A stretch of DNA of 64,000 nucleotides from Ecdyonurus torrentis (Eukaryota > Arthropoda > Insecta > Ephemeroptera > Heptageniidae). The translations under genes and the position numbers were made by a program. Location of the stretch: assembly GCA_949318235.1 (NCBI GenBank), contig OX439134.1, positions 15,177,509-15,241,508 of the forward strand. The letters are read 5' to 3'. The notes beneath the pieces are model-generated. The model ran no database searches and was not told where the DNA came from. It saw only the letters and a list, made by a program, of their open reading frames with translations. The number at the start of each line of letters is the position of its first letter. Within the stretch, counting starts at the first letter, position 1. Shown piece by piece: positions 12,942 through 26,035 of this stretch.

Positions 12942-14084
12942 TTATTTTACATTTCCAAGTGGTATGCATAACTAAAAAGTTATACTTATACTTCTTCCTT
13001 CACTATATATATATATGAACCAAATTTGTATGCTAATATGAAAAAGCGAGCGATATATATTTAAAAAAAAAAAGTTTCTTGAGCTTATATATGCATGATA
13101 TTTTCTTAATATGATGTCATGTATTTTACATCATCAAGCGTGAAGAATTTTATAATGTAAAAACACAGATTACTTTATTAGTAATTTTACTACCGTATCA
13201 AACTTTTTTTTTCTTTGTATATATCAGGAAATATTTTAATATATATATATATATATATACATATAAATAACGGTTTCTTTTATTTCCACGTAATTAGTTT
13301 TTGTTATACATATCTGAGAAATATTATTTTAGTAAATAAAATATTATGTATATATATTTTTTTACTATGGGTAACAGTAAGTTTTTTAAGTCTTATTTAT
13401 GTGTTCTAGATCATCGAAAATGGAAAAAATATGACGTTGTTGGCTACTTATAAAAAGTACTCTTTTATGACGTTATTAGGGCAAAAATGAATGTAACGGA
13501 AAGAAAAAAGACGCATATTTTATGCTATATTTATACTAAAATAAATCACTTTAATGGATTATATGAATACGACTCTTGCCTTAATAATAGTAATAATTTG
13601 TTGACAACGCCTTTGCTCGCCTCAAGTTGTACAAATTTGTTTTAATGATGAGCAATATTAATTACAAATAAATAATATTATAGTAAAAATGTATCGTATA
13701 AAAATAAATGAAAAAAATATAAATAAATTATTAAAACATATAGGCTATATCTGAGCATTTTGTTTATTGACAAAGACTTGAATTTGATAGAAATTTTATT
13801 TTTTATACAAAGTCTTTATGCAGGAACATTATCACGTTTTTTTTGTATACTATAGGTAAAAAGCGAGAATTTTTAATGGCACATTCTTACTGTAAAAAAA
13901 AATGCAACGAATATAATTTTTTTATGTATCACACTATCACATAAATATTGTCTGCGTTATATCGCCTGATATTAATGAAGAAAATGTTTATTCATACCAA
14001 AAAATGTGTATGATGCTTTTATTTATTTTTTTTATTAAATATACAATTTTTTTTTTGAGTGCAATGATATTTGTGACACTTTAA
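12940..14084. other. No gene: AT-rich DNA
   Basis: TATGACGTT occurs twice about 45 bp apart near 13431 and 13477, and AG|GTAAAA near 13857 is too weak to call a splice site. Otherwise unstructured. Confidence 0.4.
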
Positions 14085-14216
14085 GGTGCATTCACATGTA
14101 TTCTTAAATTTGTTTGTAAATTTGCGCAGCAAAATAACTTTTCTCATTTAAACTATGCTATTTCACAATTTGCTGATGGTGCAAAGTTGTAACGTATTTA
14201 AGAATGTGAATGCACC
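14085..14216. mobile_element. 132-bp fold-back with GGTGCATTCACAT ends
   Basis: The left end GGTGCATTCACATGTATTCT continues to TAAAT and pairs with TATTTAAGAATGTGAATGCACC at the right, apart from a 4-base bulge. Such TTCACA/GGTGC ends recall hAT-like non-autonomous elements, but no 8-bp target duplication is clear. Non-coding. Confidence 0.5.
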
Positions 14217-14403
14217 ATTATTCCAAACAGATAGTAATACACTATAATGAAGATCACAAATTTAAGTGATAATAAATCATTTATTTATTATTATTTTATT
14301 CAAAATTTACAGGATTAGCAATTTATTCAAAATTATATTAAATGATAATAATAGTTATGAGCACATTATAATTATAATGCTACACTGCAATTCAACTATT
14401 TAT

Positions 14404-14498
14404 TTATTTTTATTTTATTTTATTTTATTTTTTGTTTGTTTGTTTGTTTGTTTGTTTGTTTGTTTGTTTGTTTGTTTGTTTGTTTGTTTGTTTATTTG
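14404..14498. repeat. (TTTTA)n then (TTTG)n tetranucleotide tract
   Basis: A short TTTTA-like stretch runs to about 14430, followed by about 17 units of TTTG to 14498. On the - strand this is a (CAAA)n tail following G+C-richer sequence (14499-14550, with TTGGGCGCAAGCCTG), the arrangement seen when a LINE or SINE ends in a short tandem tail. The adjoining sequence is too short to assign. Confidence 0.6.
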
Positions 14499-14884
14499 TC
14501 AACCAAAAACAGGCTTGCGCCCAATACATTGGGGGTACACTCAGTACCTAATTAGTAATTACAATTATAATTAAAGTAAAAATAACTCATGTATTCTAAA
14601 AAATTGAAATAGGATTACAGATTACAGATGATGCATAGTAACATAATCATTGGTTTTCATTATTTTTATGATATAAATTTGTTATTGTATTAAGAATCAT
14701 TGAAAAACTTAAAGTATATGTCATTCCATATAACGTTGCAGCTCTCATTATATAAAGGAGTTTTTAATCACATCGTTAGTACAAGTAGGAATACTAAAAA
14801 AACATAATTGATTTCTCAATTATTTACATCACTTATTAATATAAATATTATTTCAGAATTTATTGTATAGAAATTATTTACAGT

Positions 14885-14925
14885 GGCATAAATTACGTAA
14901 TTTATTTTATAGACGATGATGAAAT
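14885..14925. mobile_element. Family 2 end fragment
   Basis: GGCATAAATTACGTAATTTA carries the family palindrome at 14890-14903, but the flanking sequence shows no second end or internal repeats within 250 bp. It could be a solo remnant. Confidence 0.3.
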
Positions 14926-15552
14926 AACTAATAAATGTAAGTCACAATATTTATATAATAATGTTACGTAAAAAACTTTAATTTACTTAAATAAAAATTA
15001 AATTAAAAAAAATATATATACATTTCATGCAGGTACCATTATAAGAATAAACTTCAAATAAGATTAGACGTAATTTTAGTGTCTCTTTTCTTTGTACTGT
15101 ATCTTCCTTTTTTTCCTATATATATAATTATCTAACAAGATAAACACCACTTTTTGCTCTTTAGCAAATGTATTTTCTCATTTATTTCGAAGAATCGTAT
15201 TTTTTTTCTTGTCAAGTAAAAAACAGAGCTAACATAAGAATTTGATTATAAAAAAAAAAGTATAGACATGGTGGCCTTGATATATATAAGAAATTAGACT
15301 TATTATAACAGACTTGTTCGTAATTTGCCCACCCAGTGTTAATTAAATAAAAAATGCTATTTATTTTGTAAATTAGCCTCATAAACAACTGCTTAATAGA
15401 AATTAAATTCAATTTGTAGATTTTTTTTTCAATTTATTATATATAATAACGAATAAGATAAAATAAGCATTTTCATGTTTTTTTCTTTCATGAAAATTGT
15501 ATTTTTTTTTTATCAAATTAAAGGTTTCATATAATACGAGAATTTATCCCAT

Positions 15553-15738
15553 GCACACGGAAATAATAAATTAGATAATTTATGCTGCATTTATGTCATT
15601 ATAGCATAAATTATAATAAATTAAAACACCACAAATTATGCTGTACACCACAATAGTTATGGTATTTTAACATGGTAATTATATACTATATCAATTATGC
15701 TGTATTAAACAAATTGAGCTTATTTATTTTTGTTCGTT
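15553..15738. mobile_element. Family 2 MITE, copy with degraded palindrome
   Basis: The left end GCACACGGAAATAATAAATT continues into AATTTATGCTGCATTTATG, matching the reverse complement of the right end near 23400-23435. The right end TATTTATTTTTGTTCGTTC matches that of the copy ending at 31650. In the left palindrome ACGTAA has become AGATAA. It is about 186 bp long. Confidence 0.55.
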
Positions 15739-16304
15739 CATGAGCATGTATATCATTAAAATTACAGCCTAAAATATAAATTATACATTTAAACTATTGC
15801 AGCAAATATATATAATCACAATCCAAATGTTAAGCAAATATATAAATCAAATTTTGTTTTAATTTAAGACCAGTTTTCTAAATTTTCATAACTTAATGTT
15901 AAATAAATGACATAAATGAAACAAAAAAGTATTTTAATGTTGCATTTTTAAGAATCTGACTTTTCAATCAATATTATGAAATGAATCACACTGCTATGCA
16001 CTAAAAAAAATTCACCATCTCAAATGGTGACAAAATTTATAATTTTAATTTGACCCTACGGTCCTATTACACGTATTTAAGTCACACCACTGTTTTAAAA
16101 AATATATATAATTACACCACTACAATCTCTCTCTCTCTCTCTCTTTCTCATATCTTAAAATTAGAAAATTGTCCATATGACTAAAAAAAGAAAAAAAAGA
16201 TAAAAATTCTATTTTTTATTTAACCCTGTACGCAATTAAGTTACCACTTAAAAACATTGTCCTTTGTATAAAATTTAAAAAATCTAATTATACCATACAT
16301 ACTG

Positions 16305-16307
<3 letters not shown>

Positions 16308-16401
<94 letters not shown>
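16308..16401. repeat. (CT)n, 94 bp
   Basis: Pure CT. A shorter CT run lies at about 16127-16145. Confidence 0.95.
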
Positions 16402-16403
<2 letters not shown>

Positions 16404-19400
16404 CGTCAAAGTATATAATTTGTGATATCGCTCCCTTGTTTCTGCACACGATAAAGTTTACACATTGTTCTAATTAAAGTGTGTGCTTTGTGATTAAGTT
16501 GACGCCATTATTTATATACTCGACTTCACGTGGGAGCAATTGTAAACATTTAATTATTATTATTTCTCCCCTTCTATTGTCATACCTGAATAAAAAAAAC
16601 AAAAATAATAATAACACGCATTCTTACGCATAATTATATCATTTATAAGCAGCAAAAAAAGAAATAAGAAAATTAAATTAATTTTCATAAATTAAATATT
16701 ATGTTTTTCATCACCTTATACAGTATAATAACTACATGCTTGAAAAGTTTGGTGTTATTTCTTTTATAAATGCGAGAACTATTTTGTTTTCTATTGTCAA
16801 AATTATTTAATGAATGAACACATTTTAGTTGTTATCATAACTCAACTTAAGTATACCATAATTATCATTTTTATTAGGATAATAAGCAAAAATTATACAG
16901 CTAATTAAAATTCTATAGAATATCACCTTTATTTGATATATAGTATATTTAAAAAAAATGTTATCTGAATATTTTTCACAGTATTTTAAAAATTCAATTC
17001 ATACAAATAATACTTCTTTTTTTTCGCTACATAAATAAAAATTCACACGTAAAAAGGTACTGTATGTAAATATATTTTATAAATTATTTAAATTTTAACA
17101 CCAACTTTTACCATGTTATTTTGTATTCTGTATTCAAGTATAATAATATATTTTATACAATTGTTAGTATCTTGCAACTAGAATAAAAAAAATGTAATAC
17201 ATACTATATTTCTTTCTCTCCTCTCTCATGTATAGCTCTTCAAAATGGCTGTATGTGTATAGTATAAAATTTTCACACTCATTGCACATGAATTACATAA
17301 TTATTTTTCTACTAATTATGATGAAAATTAACTTCAAAATTGTTTATATTCTTAACACGTTCATTTTTACTATGGAACTAAAAATATTTAAATTTTTAAC
17401 CGTTGCTTTAACATGTAACAAGAAATTGGACTAATACTTTTTTTTTCTTTTTTCTTTTTCTTTCTTTCTTTTTTTTTTTTTTTTTTTTTTTTGCAATCTA
17501 TGTTAAATTTAATATATGCAAAGTCACATCATTTTTTTATTTGAAGATGTTACATGCAATTTTTTTTTTTATTTTTTATCTAGTGTTATTATTATTATTA
17601 TATTATTTTTAATTCTATTGAATTCAAGTTTCTATTCTATATATTTTTAATGCATTTTATGGACTTGTTATATAATAAGTATTAAATTTTTTTATAGGTT
17701 TATTATTATACTTGTTTTCCAACACTGAAAAAATTTAGAAAATTTTAATTTTTGATTACATTTAATTAAGTGTGACTTAAAAATTAGCAAATTAATATAT
17801 GTATAAGCTAAAATTTACGTGTAAAAGTTTCTAGTTTGCTTATTTTCATAATGCAAAGATATGTGTTGAAAATAAAAATTCCTTTATAATTAATTTTACA
17901 ATAAAATCTAGAATTATGTCGTGGAAAAAACATTTTAACTTTATTTATTTTTATTTTGCAAAAGTAAAGAAAATTTATTCATCGGATTAAATAACTAAAA
18001 TCCTTTCACAAAATTTCAAAATATAATTTCCAGTTTTTTCAGTATTTCTTTTTTTATTTATTTATTTTCTTTTTTTTTCTATTTATCAATTTTAGCCCAA
18101 ATTATTTTTCAGTGTTATACCATTAAAAAATATACAATAGAATTTTATTTATTTTTGGAACAAAAAACTTTTTCTCTTTCTTGAATTGAATTTAATTGGC
18201 TATAAAATCAAAATAAAGAAAAGTTAAAGACATAAAATTCAATGAATACGAAAGTAAGTTGCAGCTTTGTAAATGATTTATTTTATTTTTTTTGTAGCGA
18301 AAGCTGAATAAAAAGAATTAAACTTACAATTTATTTTCAATTATATAAATTATTATTACTATAAATTATTGATAATTTAAGATGTAATTTTTATGTATTT
18401 TTAATATTGACTTAAATGAAGTGCAATATCAATAAAATTTCAAGGAAAGTGCGATAAAATAACAATTTTATTAATAATATATAAATATATAACTTTCATA
18501 GTAACTGCATAATTTGTACGATAATGCACGTAAATTGCATTTTAATTGAATTGCATTGACATTTTTGTATTAATAAAATGTTTTAATATGTTTTATTTAT
18601 TTATAACGTAAATATAAGTAAAATTTATTAAAATTTTAATTTGAAACAAATGTCTAATTTTGATTTACAAGTTAATTTTTACAATTAAAAAAAACTAAAA
18701 TATGACATGCGAAATATACACATTTATATTTTAGCAAATAAAAAAAAAATAATAATAATAATAACAGATAGTGTAACTTTATAATTTCTGACAAATTTAT
18801 TTGTATTTTTGTATCATATACAAATAAAAATGCATATTTTTTATTGATTTATTTAAATGTCTATATCTTTTAAATATAAATGCAACTATTTTTAATCCAG
18901 ATAAAATTTTATGAATTACAATCTATTAGTTATAAAGAGAAAAATGAGTATAATACTGAAACTATAATAATAGAAGATAATAGTCAAATAATATATTAAT
19001 TTTCCTTTCTACAAACAAATACTTAAAATTAAACGTTTTACGTTGTATAACACTTCATTAAAAAAATGATTAATGAATTAGTTAATTACAAATACATGGT
19101 GTCTCGTATTTCAAAATATATATGAAAGGAGAAGAAACATTATAGACATCAAAGTTAAAAGTCGAAAGTGAAAATATTGAATGTTTCTCTCACTCAACAC
19201 TTGCACAGCTTGGATTAATAAATATTTTCACGAGAAGGGGTGGAAATTTTTGTTTCGTTTGATCTTTTCACTTGTATGTGTTTTAATTTTCAACATCATG
19301 CGCTTGGATAAAATATCGTCGATTTCATTATATCAACATTTCAAGACTATGAAAACAAGAGGGTAAATGTGTCATGGGAGAGTAAGAAAGAGAGTGAAAG

Positions 19401-19429
19401 AAATGGAGAAAATAAGAAAGCATGTAAGT

Positions 19430-19433
<4 letters not shown>

Positions 19434-19491
<58 letters not shown>
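19434..19491. repeat. (GA)n, 58 bp
   Basis: Pure GA, first of two GA arrays separated by about 50 bp of A/G-rich sequence. Confidence 0.95.
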
Positions 19492-19495
<4 letters not shown>

Positions 19496-19540
19496 TGAAA
19501 ACAGAAAAAAAATGAGAAAACGTAAGAAATGGAGAGAGTT

Positions 19541-19543
<3 letters not shown>

Positions 19544-19628
<85 letters not shown>
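19544..19628. repeat. (GA)n, 85 bp
   Basis: Pure GA, second of the pair. A CT array follows at 19901-19949. Confidence 0.95.
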
Positions 19629-19631
<3 letters not shown>

Positions 19632-19694
19632 TGACATCTTGATTTAAAAATGCACTCAAAAATATCATATAGAAAAAATCAAACTGTATTCTCC

Positions 19695-19729
<35 letters not shown>

Positions 19730-19897
19730 TGATACGGACTTTTTTGTATATAAATAGAAATTCTTCAAGGATTTTTTTTCTTGAAGATAAATATTTTGAA
19801 TTCAAAAAATGTCCTCTTTTCTATCAACTAGCATCAATTTCCATAATTCTTTCAAGGCAAACAGAGATCAATAAATTGATATGACATCATTGCTTTT

Positions 19898-19900
<3 letters not shown>

Positions 19901-19949
<49 letters not shown>
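19901..19949. repeat. (CT)n, 49 bp
   Basis: Pure CT, in inverted orientation to the GA arrays at 19434-19628. Confidence 0.95.
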
Positions 19950-19950
<1 letters not shown>

Positions 19951-21207
19951 ACTCTCTAGATACTCTAAACTTACTCTCCATATGTGTTTTAAAATATATC
20001 ACTCTTATGCATCACATTGACATTTTTATACATATCCTCTATGGTAAAATGCAAATCTTACTTCTTCAATAATATATATAAAGGGGGGAACAAAAAAGTA
20101 GACATGCAAATTATTCCCAAGATAGAGAAAAAAGTTTTTTTTTTTTTTTTTTTTTTTCCTTCTATAACAAAAAGAGAGTCATCAACTGGCTTTTCTTATT
20201 CGTATGATAAAAAGTGACATCAAAAACATCTTCAGGTGCAAATTTTACTCGCATAAGACAAAGTAAGTTGTATTTACACGATGGTAAAAATTTATTCCGA
20301 CTGTTCTTGTTTTTATATCGAATACGCAATCATTGATAATTTTAACTTTAAATATATTTTATTGATAAATAAAAATTGAGTAATTCTAAAAACTTTAACA
20401 AATAAAAATATATATATTCATTTTTAGCTGAGCCCAATTATCTCAATTAAAATTAGCACGCAAAAACTATAGGTCATTTCCATAAAGTGATATGTCAAGC
20501 CTTTAGTATAAAGTGACCTCAGAAATGAACCATATATAGACAGCGAGTCACTAATACTATAGCATTAGGTGCCCAATTAAAATATACTATGCAATAACGT
20601 TTCAAATTTGTATAAATTTATTTTATTGCATCTAATTTAAGCTTTGAAAAGTTAAAAAAAAAATGTATATTAAAAAAAAAAAAGTAAAGCCATGTAATAA
20701 TGAATTTTCATATATGCATAAAATATTTTTTATATTTAGAGAAAAATGTTTCAAAATATAAAAACAAAACAAATTTTGCATCCAAATTTCTATATATAAC
20801 ATTGAATAAAGAGCTTATCAGCACCATAGTTTATTATTCTTGGCACAATTTTGATAAAAAATATATATAAGAGCCTAAAGTAAGGCACAGCATGTAAATC
20901 CTGCTATAATATATAGAGCAAGAAGGCAAAGATGAGCTTAGGATAATATATCACAAAGAAGAGAGAGAGAGAAAAAAAAAGCCACTTGCATATCAGATAA
21001 CTTCAAGTAAAAGAAAAAGCATACAGTATAAGGTTATGTTCTTTTTTTTTTTTTTTTTTTTTCTAGTCATTTACCTCTAAAGAATTGACTTTTTTGTGAT
21101 ATGCACAATACTGTTTACTATACAAAAAAAAATCGTGTATGTGTTTTTTTAGTTCTTTTGAAAAATAAAAGGTTTATTTTTCTTAAAAAATTCTACTTCT
21201 ATTGTTT

Positions 21208-21210
<3 letters not shown>

Positions 21211-21243
<33 letters not shown>
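21211..21243. repeat. Poly-T, 33 bp
   Basis: Uninterrupted T run; another (21 bp) lies at 21042-21062. Confidence 0.95.
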
Positions 21244-21247
<4 letters not shown>

Positions 21248-22029
21248 TATAGCTTCCTTGCTCCAGGCAAAATGCTAAGAAGTTTTCAAATATTCCTCCT
21301 TCAAAATAAATAATTTTAGAATATTTTACAAGATATTTTATTTTTAATGTTTGCAGTGTCTTTTGATAAAGTTATTATAAAAATGCATTTTGTTCTGTAA
21401 AAATGTTATAATATTTTTAGATTCTATATTATTGTATTTTCTCATTTATTTTAATTCAGATATATATGATGAACCGTTTTAAGCTTATGAAGTCACCATT
21501 TTTTTCCACAGACAATAATGGAATTAAGCAACTGATAACATATGATAAAAGTTGAAGGCTACATACAGATTTTTCAAAGAAGCATTATAGTTGCTTTTAT
21601 TTATAGGGTTGAATTCACATTCAAAATGTTTCAACATATCTATAAACAAAAAATAGAAAGACATCTTCATTAAAATTATCTTAAAACAATCAAAATTAAT
21701 TATTAACTTTAAAAGCCCTTATATACTTTGATTTTTGTTAAATTGAACCGACCTTTTTTTTTTTTACAATTTATATTATTCAATCTGTAGTTCTATAATA
21801 AAGTATTTAATAAGTAGTCAAAAAAATTGTTATTTTGATGAAAGTAAATAACAAAAATGGCTTAGTATACTCCAATTAATAAAAATACTTCAAATTAAAA
21901 GTTATATACCATAAATGGTTATTATTATATTTGAAGTTTCTATATAATAACTAAGAAACTTTTTTAATCAAAATGAACAAGTTTTTCTGTTGCTAACTGT
22001 ACTGTAGAAAATGACTTTTAGGTGAAAGA

Positions 22030-22136
<107 letters not shown>

Positions 22137-22659
22137 CTCTCACAGACCCCATCTGTTAATAAGAGCTTTACTATATAAGACTTCTACAAGACACCTTCCA
22201 TATTTTTCTTTCTTCTACTCTCTTATATAATTTTTTTTTTCTTTTCTTTTCTTTTTTTACCCTTATTATATTTTTTAATAATATTTTTTATCTTACAAAA
22301 GAAAATTACATGTTCTTGAGAAATTTTTCTTTTAAATTAGAGTCTTTGAAGAAGAAAAAAAATTACTTTAAAATATTATACCAATTATAGTAATTATGTT
22401 AAACAAAAGTTACCCTTTCTAAAATTATGTAATTTAGGAAAAAAAAATGAGACTTTACTTTAATAAGATATTCAAATTTTGTTTTTAATATATGCAACGT
22501 TCTTCTGTAATACTTCAACATGTAGAATACTATGCATAAAAATATAATGCAAGTTGCATAAACTGTTGTAACTATTTTCCCCTTCAGCTATATGTTTCTT
22601 TAAATTACATTATAATAAATTTAGCAAATGAGAAAGGTTTTATTTTATTACTTTTCGCG

Positions 22660-22760
22660 AAAGAAAAACAAATAATAAATACGTAATAATTATAGGTTAT
22701 ATAACCCAAGTTCAAGAACAGTAATCCATAACAGCATAAATTATATTACATATTGAAAAA
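22660..22760. mobile_element. Family 2 fragment
   Basis: The block AATAATAAATACGTAATAAT matches one Family 2 terminus and is followed by an AGCATAAATTATATTA word, but no opposite terminus is present before the next copy starts at 22770. It is probably a truncated copy lying next to the full one. Confidence 0.4.
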
Positions 22761-22769
22761 TAATTATTC

Positions 22770-23436
22770 TACACATACAAAACTAAATACGTATATAATA
22801 ATTATGCTATAGGTCATTTTCAGCACACTTTGTTCAACGGCATGATGTCATATGCATGATAATCTATAGGGTGGTTTCATTCATGTTAAAGTCGACGTCA
22901 TAAGTGAGTACTAAATAACATTGACCGATATAGAAAAATGGCACATTTTGCCAGTTTAAAAATACTTCGTGATTTTTTTTGAGAGCATTGATGCTGTTAA
23001 CAGGTTGAATTAGTACCTGAAGTATGCAAGAAAAATAATAATAACCAAAAAAAAAAAAAAAAAAAAAAAAGCTAATTTCTAAAGAAAATAGCCAAAAACT
23101 ACCTTTGCCCTATACTGAGCAATGTTATTCATTAATCAAGATGAGCATCGAAAAGCACTCAGAATGACGTCATGCGCACACACCCTATATGCTATACTGC
23201 ATAATATACTATTTTGCACAGCATAAATATTATGTTGTACTGCATAGTTATTTGTGCTGTTGTAATTTAGCATCATTTATGCTGTAATGCGCATAAATGC
23301 AGCATCAATTACGTAATTTATTATTATATCCATAAGTTATGTTCTGCTAGTATAATTTATAGTTATGCAATTCTACAATATTATTTATATGACATAAATA
23401 AAGCATAAATTACGTAATTTCCTTTATCCGTGTGAT
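22770..23436. mobile_element. Family 2 MITE interrupted by Family 3
   Basis: The left end (CTACACATACAAAACTAAAT, then ATAATTATGCTATAGG) and the right end (AAATTACGTAATTT at 23407-23420, then CCTTTATCCGTGTG) are the two Family 2 termini. A second palindrome, AATTACGTAATT, lies at 23307-23318. The Family 3 element at 22865-23189 splits it. The remaining 340 bp or so is longer than the usual unit because of extra TTATGCT/AGCATAA repeats in the right half. Confidence 0.6.
22865..23189. mobile_element. Family 3 MITE, complete copy (325 bp) inside Family 2
   Basis: It is bounded by 9-bp inverted termini, TATAGGGTG at 22865-22873 and CACCCTATA at 23181-23189. Close to each end is a CRE-like palindrome: TCGACGTCAT at about 22892 and ATGACGTCAT at 23164. 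On the - strand it aligns along most of its length with 2390-2815. Family 2 sequence resumes directly on both sides. An A run (23047-23070) lies inside. No open frame of note is present. Confidence 0.65.
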
Positions 23437-24208
23437 TTATTAAGCCTGTCGTTGTAATTTTTAAACTTCCGCGTGTTTTGTTGAAATCATGATCGAAGCA
23501 AATATAACGTCAGGTATGTCATAAATTGTTTTAGTTATACACTGAAAAAGCGATCGAGCTAGTATTTTTATATAATATATTATGTATTAAAGGTGTTGAT
23601 TTCTGAATGAACTTGGCACTAATAATCACAAAAATTACTCATGGAGTTATATGGGGTATATATTTTGGGCTATTTGTGTATATAGTATACTATCAGCGTT
23701 GGGTTTTATATGAAAACAGATAAATGAGGACAGTGTTTCATATATGGTTCATTGTGTGTGTATGTATTATTGAACTAATAAGTAAAATTAACATTAATGC
23801 AAGTTTCATGTGAAATGAGAATGAAAATGTGAGATTAAACGATTCAAGAACAGATATTATAAAAAGTGTACCATAAGGTGGGGTGACTTTGGCCCCATTT
23901 TAACCCACTTTTTCTTGTAAGATCTTTGTGCTGATTTTTATATTCTAAGATATACATATAGAACATGTTCTTTATACATATAGGTATTAAAATTATGAAC
24001 TTTTTACTAAAATTAATTGATGAAAAATAGGGTGACCAATAGTTCCAAAGATGTCAAAGATTTACCCTAGAGACTGAAATAGTTAGCTATATATTTTGCA
24101 TTAATTATGATGTGCAATAAAGTTTCTTTTTATTGGAATTAGGAAATGAATATATAGCTGCAGAAAAATTACTGGAAAGTACAAAATAGCTATGCAGTAA
24201 ACGCCAAA

Positions 24209-24211
<3 letters not shown>

Positions 24212-24259
<48 letters not shown>
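24212..24259. repeat. Poly-T, 48 bp
   Basis: The longest homopolymer in the window. Confidence 0.95.
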
Positions 24260-24263
<4 letters not shown>

Positions 24264-25990
24264 ATTCAAACAATAGGGTATATTGCTTATCATAATTTGT
24301 GAAATTTCTTTTCTCACTCCCTGCTATCATTTTGTTTTTCAAATTATACCATTTATCCACTACCATGTCGATATCTTTAATAAGAAAAACATGATTATAT
24401 CATATTTTCAATATATACCATATGCAGCAGATGATTTTTTTTAAACAATATAAACAAGAATATTGGAAAAACGTGTTGATCAAATTTGTCATACAAAAAA
24501 TGAGAAGAGGGAAAGAAAAATATTTTTGTAATAAGATTTGATATTTGAAGTTGTAACACAGAAGAAGAAAAAAATAAGAAAGAAAGAAAGAAAGAAAGGG
24601 AAAAAAGAAAATCTATTTTTCTGTTTGTGTTATCATATTTTTTTCATATTGTGGGGAAAAATATATTTTTTTAAGCTAAAAAATACGATTTTCTTGCTTA
24701 TTTTCTATCAAGATGAAAATTGTGTTTGTATTTTGTCGGTGTATACAAAAAAGTTTGTTTTCATCGTATACCAAAATAAATAGAAAGGTATTTTAATAAA
24801 ATTGCTTTTTTTTTTCTTTCTTTCTTCAAAGCATTGTTTTGGGATTACATTGTTTGTGTTTCGGAAATAAAAGGAATTCCAATTTGGTTTTAAGATAGCC
24901 AGCCTGTTTATTTTGCTGTTGCAATTCCTTTCTCAAAAATACTTTGAATAATATGAAATATGAATTGACTGATTTTCAAAATACTCAGCAATGCAATTTT
25001 GCTATATTGCTTATTAATTCATTTTTCAATGAAAATATAACAAAAATATTAATAAATTTACAGCAACATTGATAATAATGATAAAAATTATTTTAAAATC
25101 TGTATCTAAAAAGCTGATGCATAAAAAAGATTGCAAAATTTGATTAAAAAATGACTAACATCTTATAATAGTGATGACTTTTGAACAAATAATCATAAAA
25201 TTTATATAAAAAAATATATTTCTTATTCAGTAACTTTTATTATAATAATGCATTTGGTGCAGAACATACTGCATAACTGTCAATTTAATAGTGTTGACAT
25301 TTAAAATACATCTTATTGATTATTAAATTAGAAGCTTCCCTGTGATTTAAGGAGCTCTGTGATGATTTATCATAAAATCTAAGTACAGTACAGTAAATTA
25401 CAAAGTAAAAAAATTTAAGAATTTTATATGTTACAATTTCAATTTTGAATTTTGTCATTTTTATTTTTTTTAATTCTATGGCGTCTTTTTATATATCCAC
25501 ATGCCAACACTCCTATATATACAATAATTTGAATAGAATCAACCTCCCCTTTATTTTATATAATAACTTCTTCATACTTAAAAAATAATTATAAAGAAAT
25601 TTATGTATAAAAAATTATAATATCATAATTATTACTACTTCTTTTTTCTTTATCAGAATTATTTTTTATATGTATTTTTAACAAGGTTGAATGCAGGCAT
25701 ATTGCCAAAGAAAAGTGGTCAAACATAAAAAAACAAGAAATATATATATATATTTTTTTTTGTGGTTACTTATATGGATATATACAACCCACCAGAGTAG
25801 CATATATAAGCTTAAGGGGTCAAAATTTAAGCCTAAATTGTATCATATATTTGTGTAAAGGTGTGACCCCCTTGATATTTTTATTTTCTCTCTCTCTCTC
25901 TTTCTCTCTGTGTCTTTTCTTTTTTTATCTTTAGCAATCCTCCCTTTTTATAAATGAACCTTATATATTATACTGCAGTGTGTGTGAGAG

Positions 25991-25991
<1 letters not shown>

Positions 25992-26033
<42 letters not shown>
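25992..26033. repeat. (GA)n, 42 bp
   Basis: Pure GA, with a shorter CT-rich run about 100 bp upstream (25888-25910). Confidence 0.9.

Positions 26034-26035
<2 letters not shown>

Larger units (their letters stand above)
14550..19433. other. No gene: AT-rich DNA
   Basis: Holds the Family 2 copy at 15553, the CT arrays near 16.1-16.4 kb and a T run at 17469-17492. The patch 16405-16560 is less AT-rich, with CACGTG and a - strand TATATAAATA, but no exon can be attached to it. Confidence 0.4.

Noticed and set aside
19372..19668. LSLSLS / RERERE frames here and at 29673, 30151, 35147, 38583, 43387, 43790, 59297 and 59436
   Set aside because: All are translations of GA/CT microsatellites plus random flanks.
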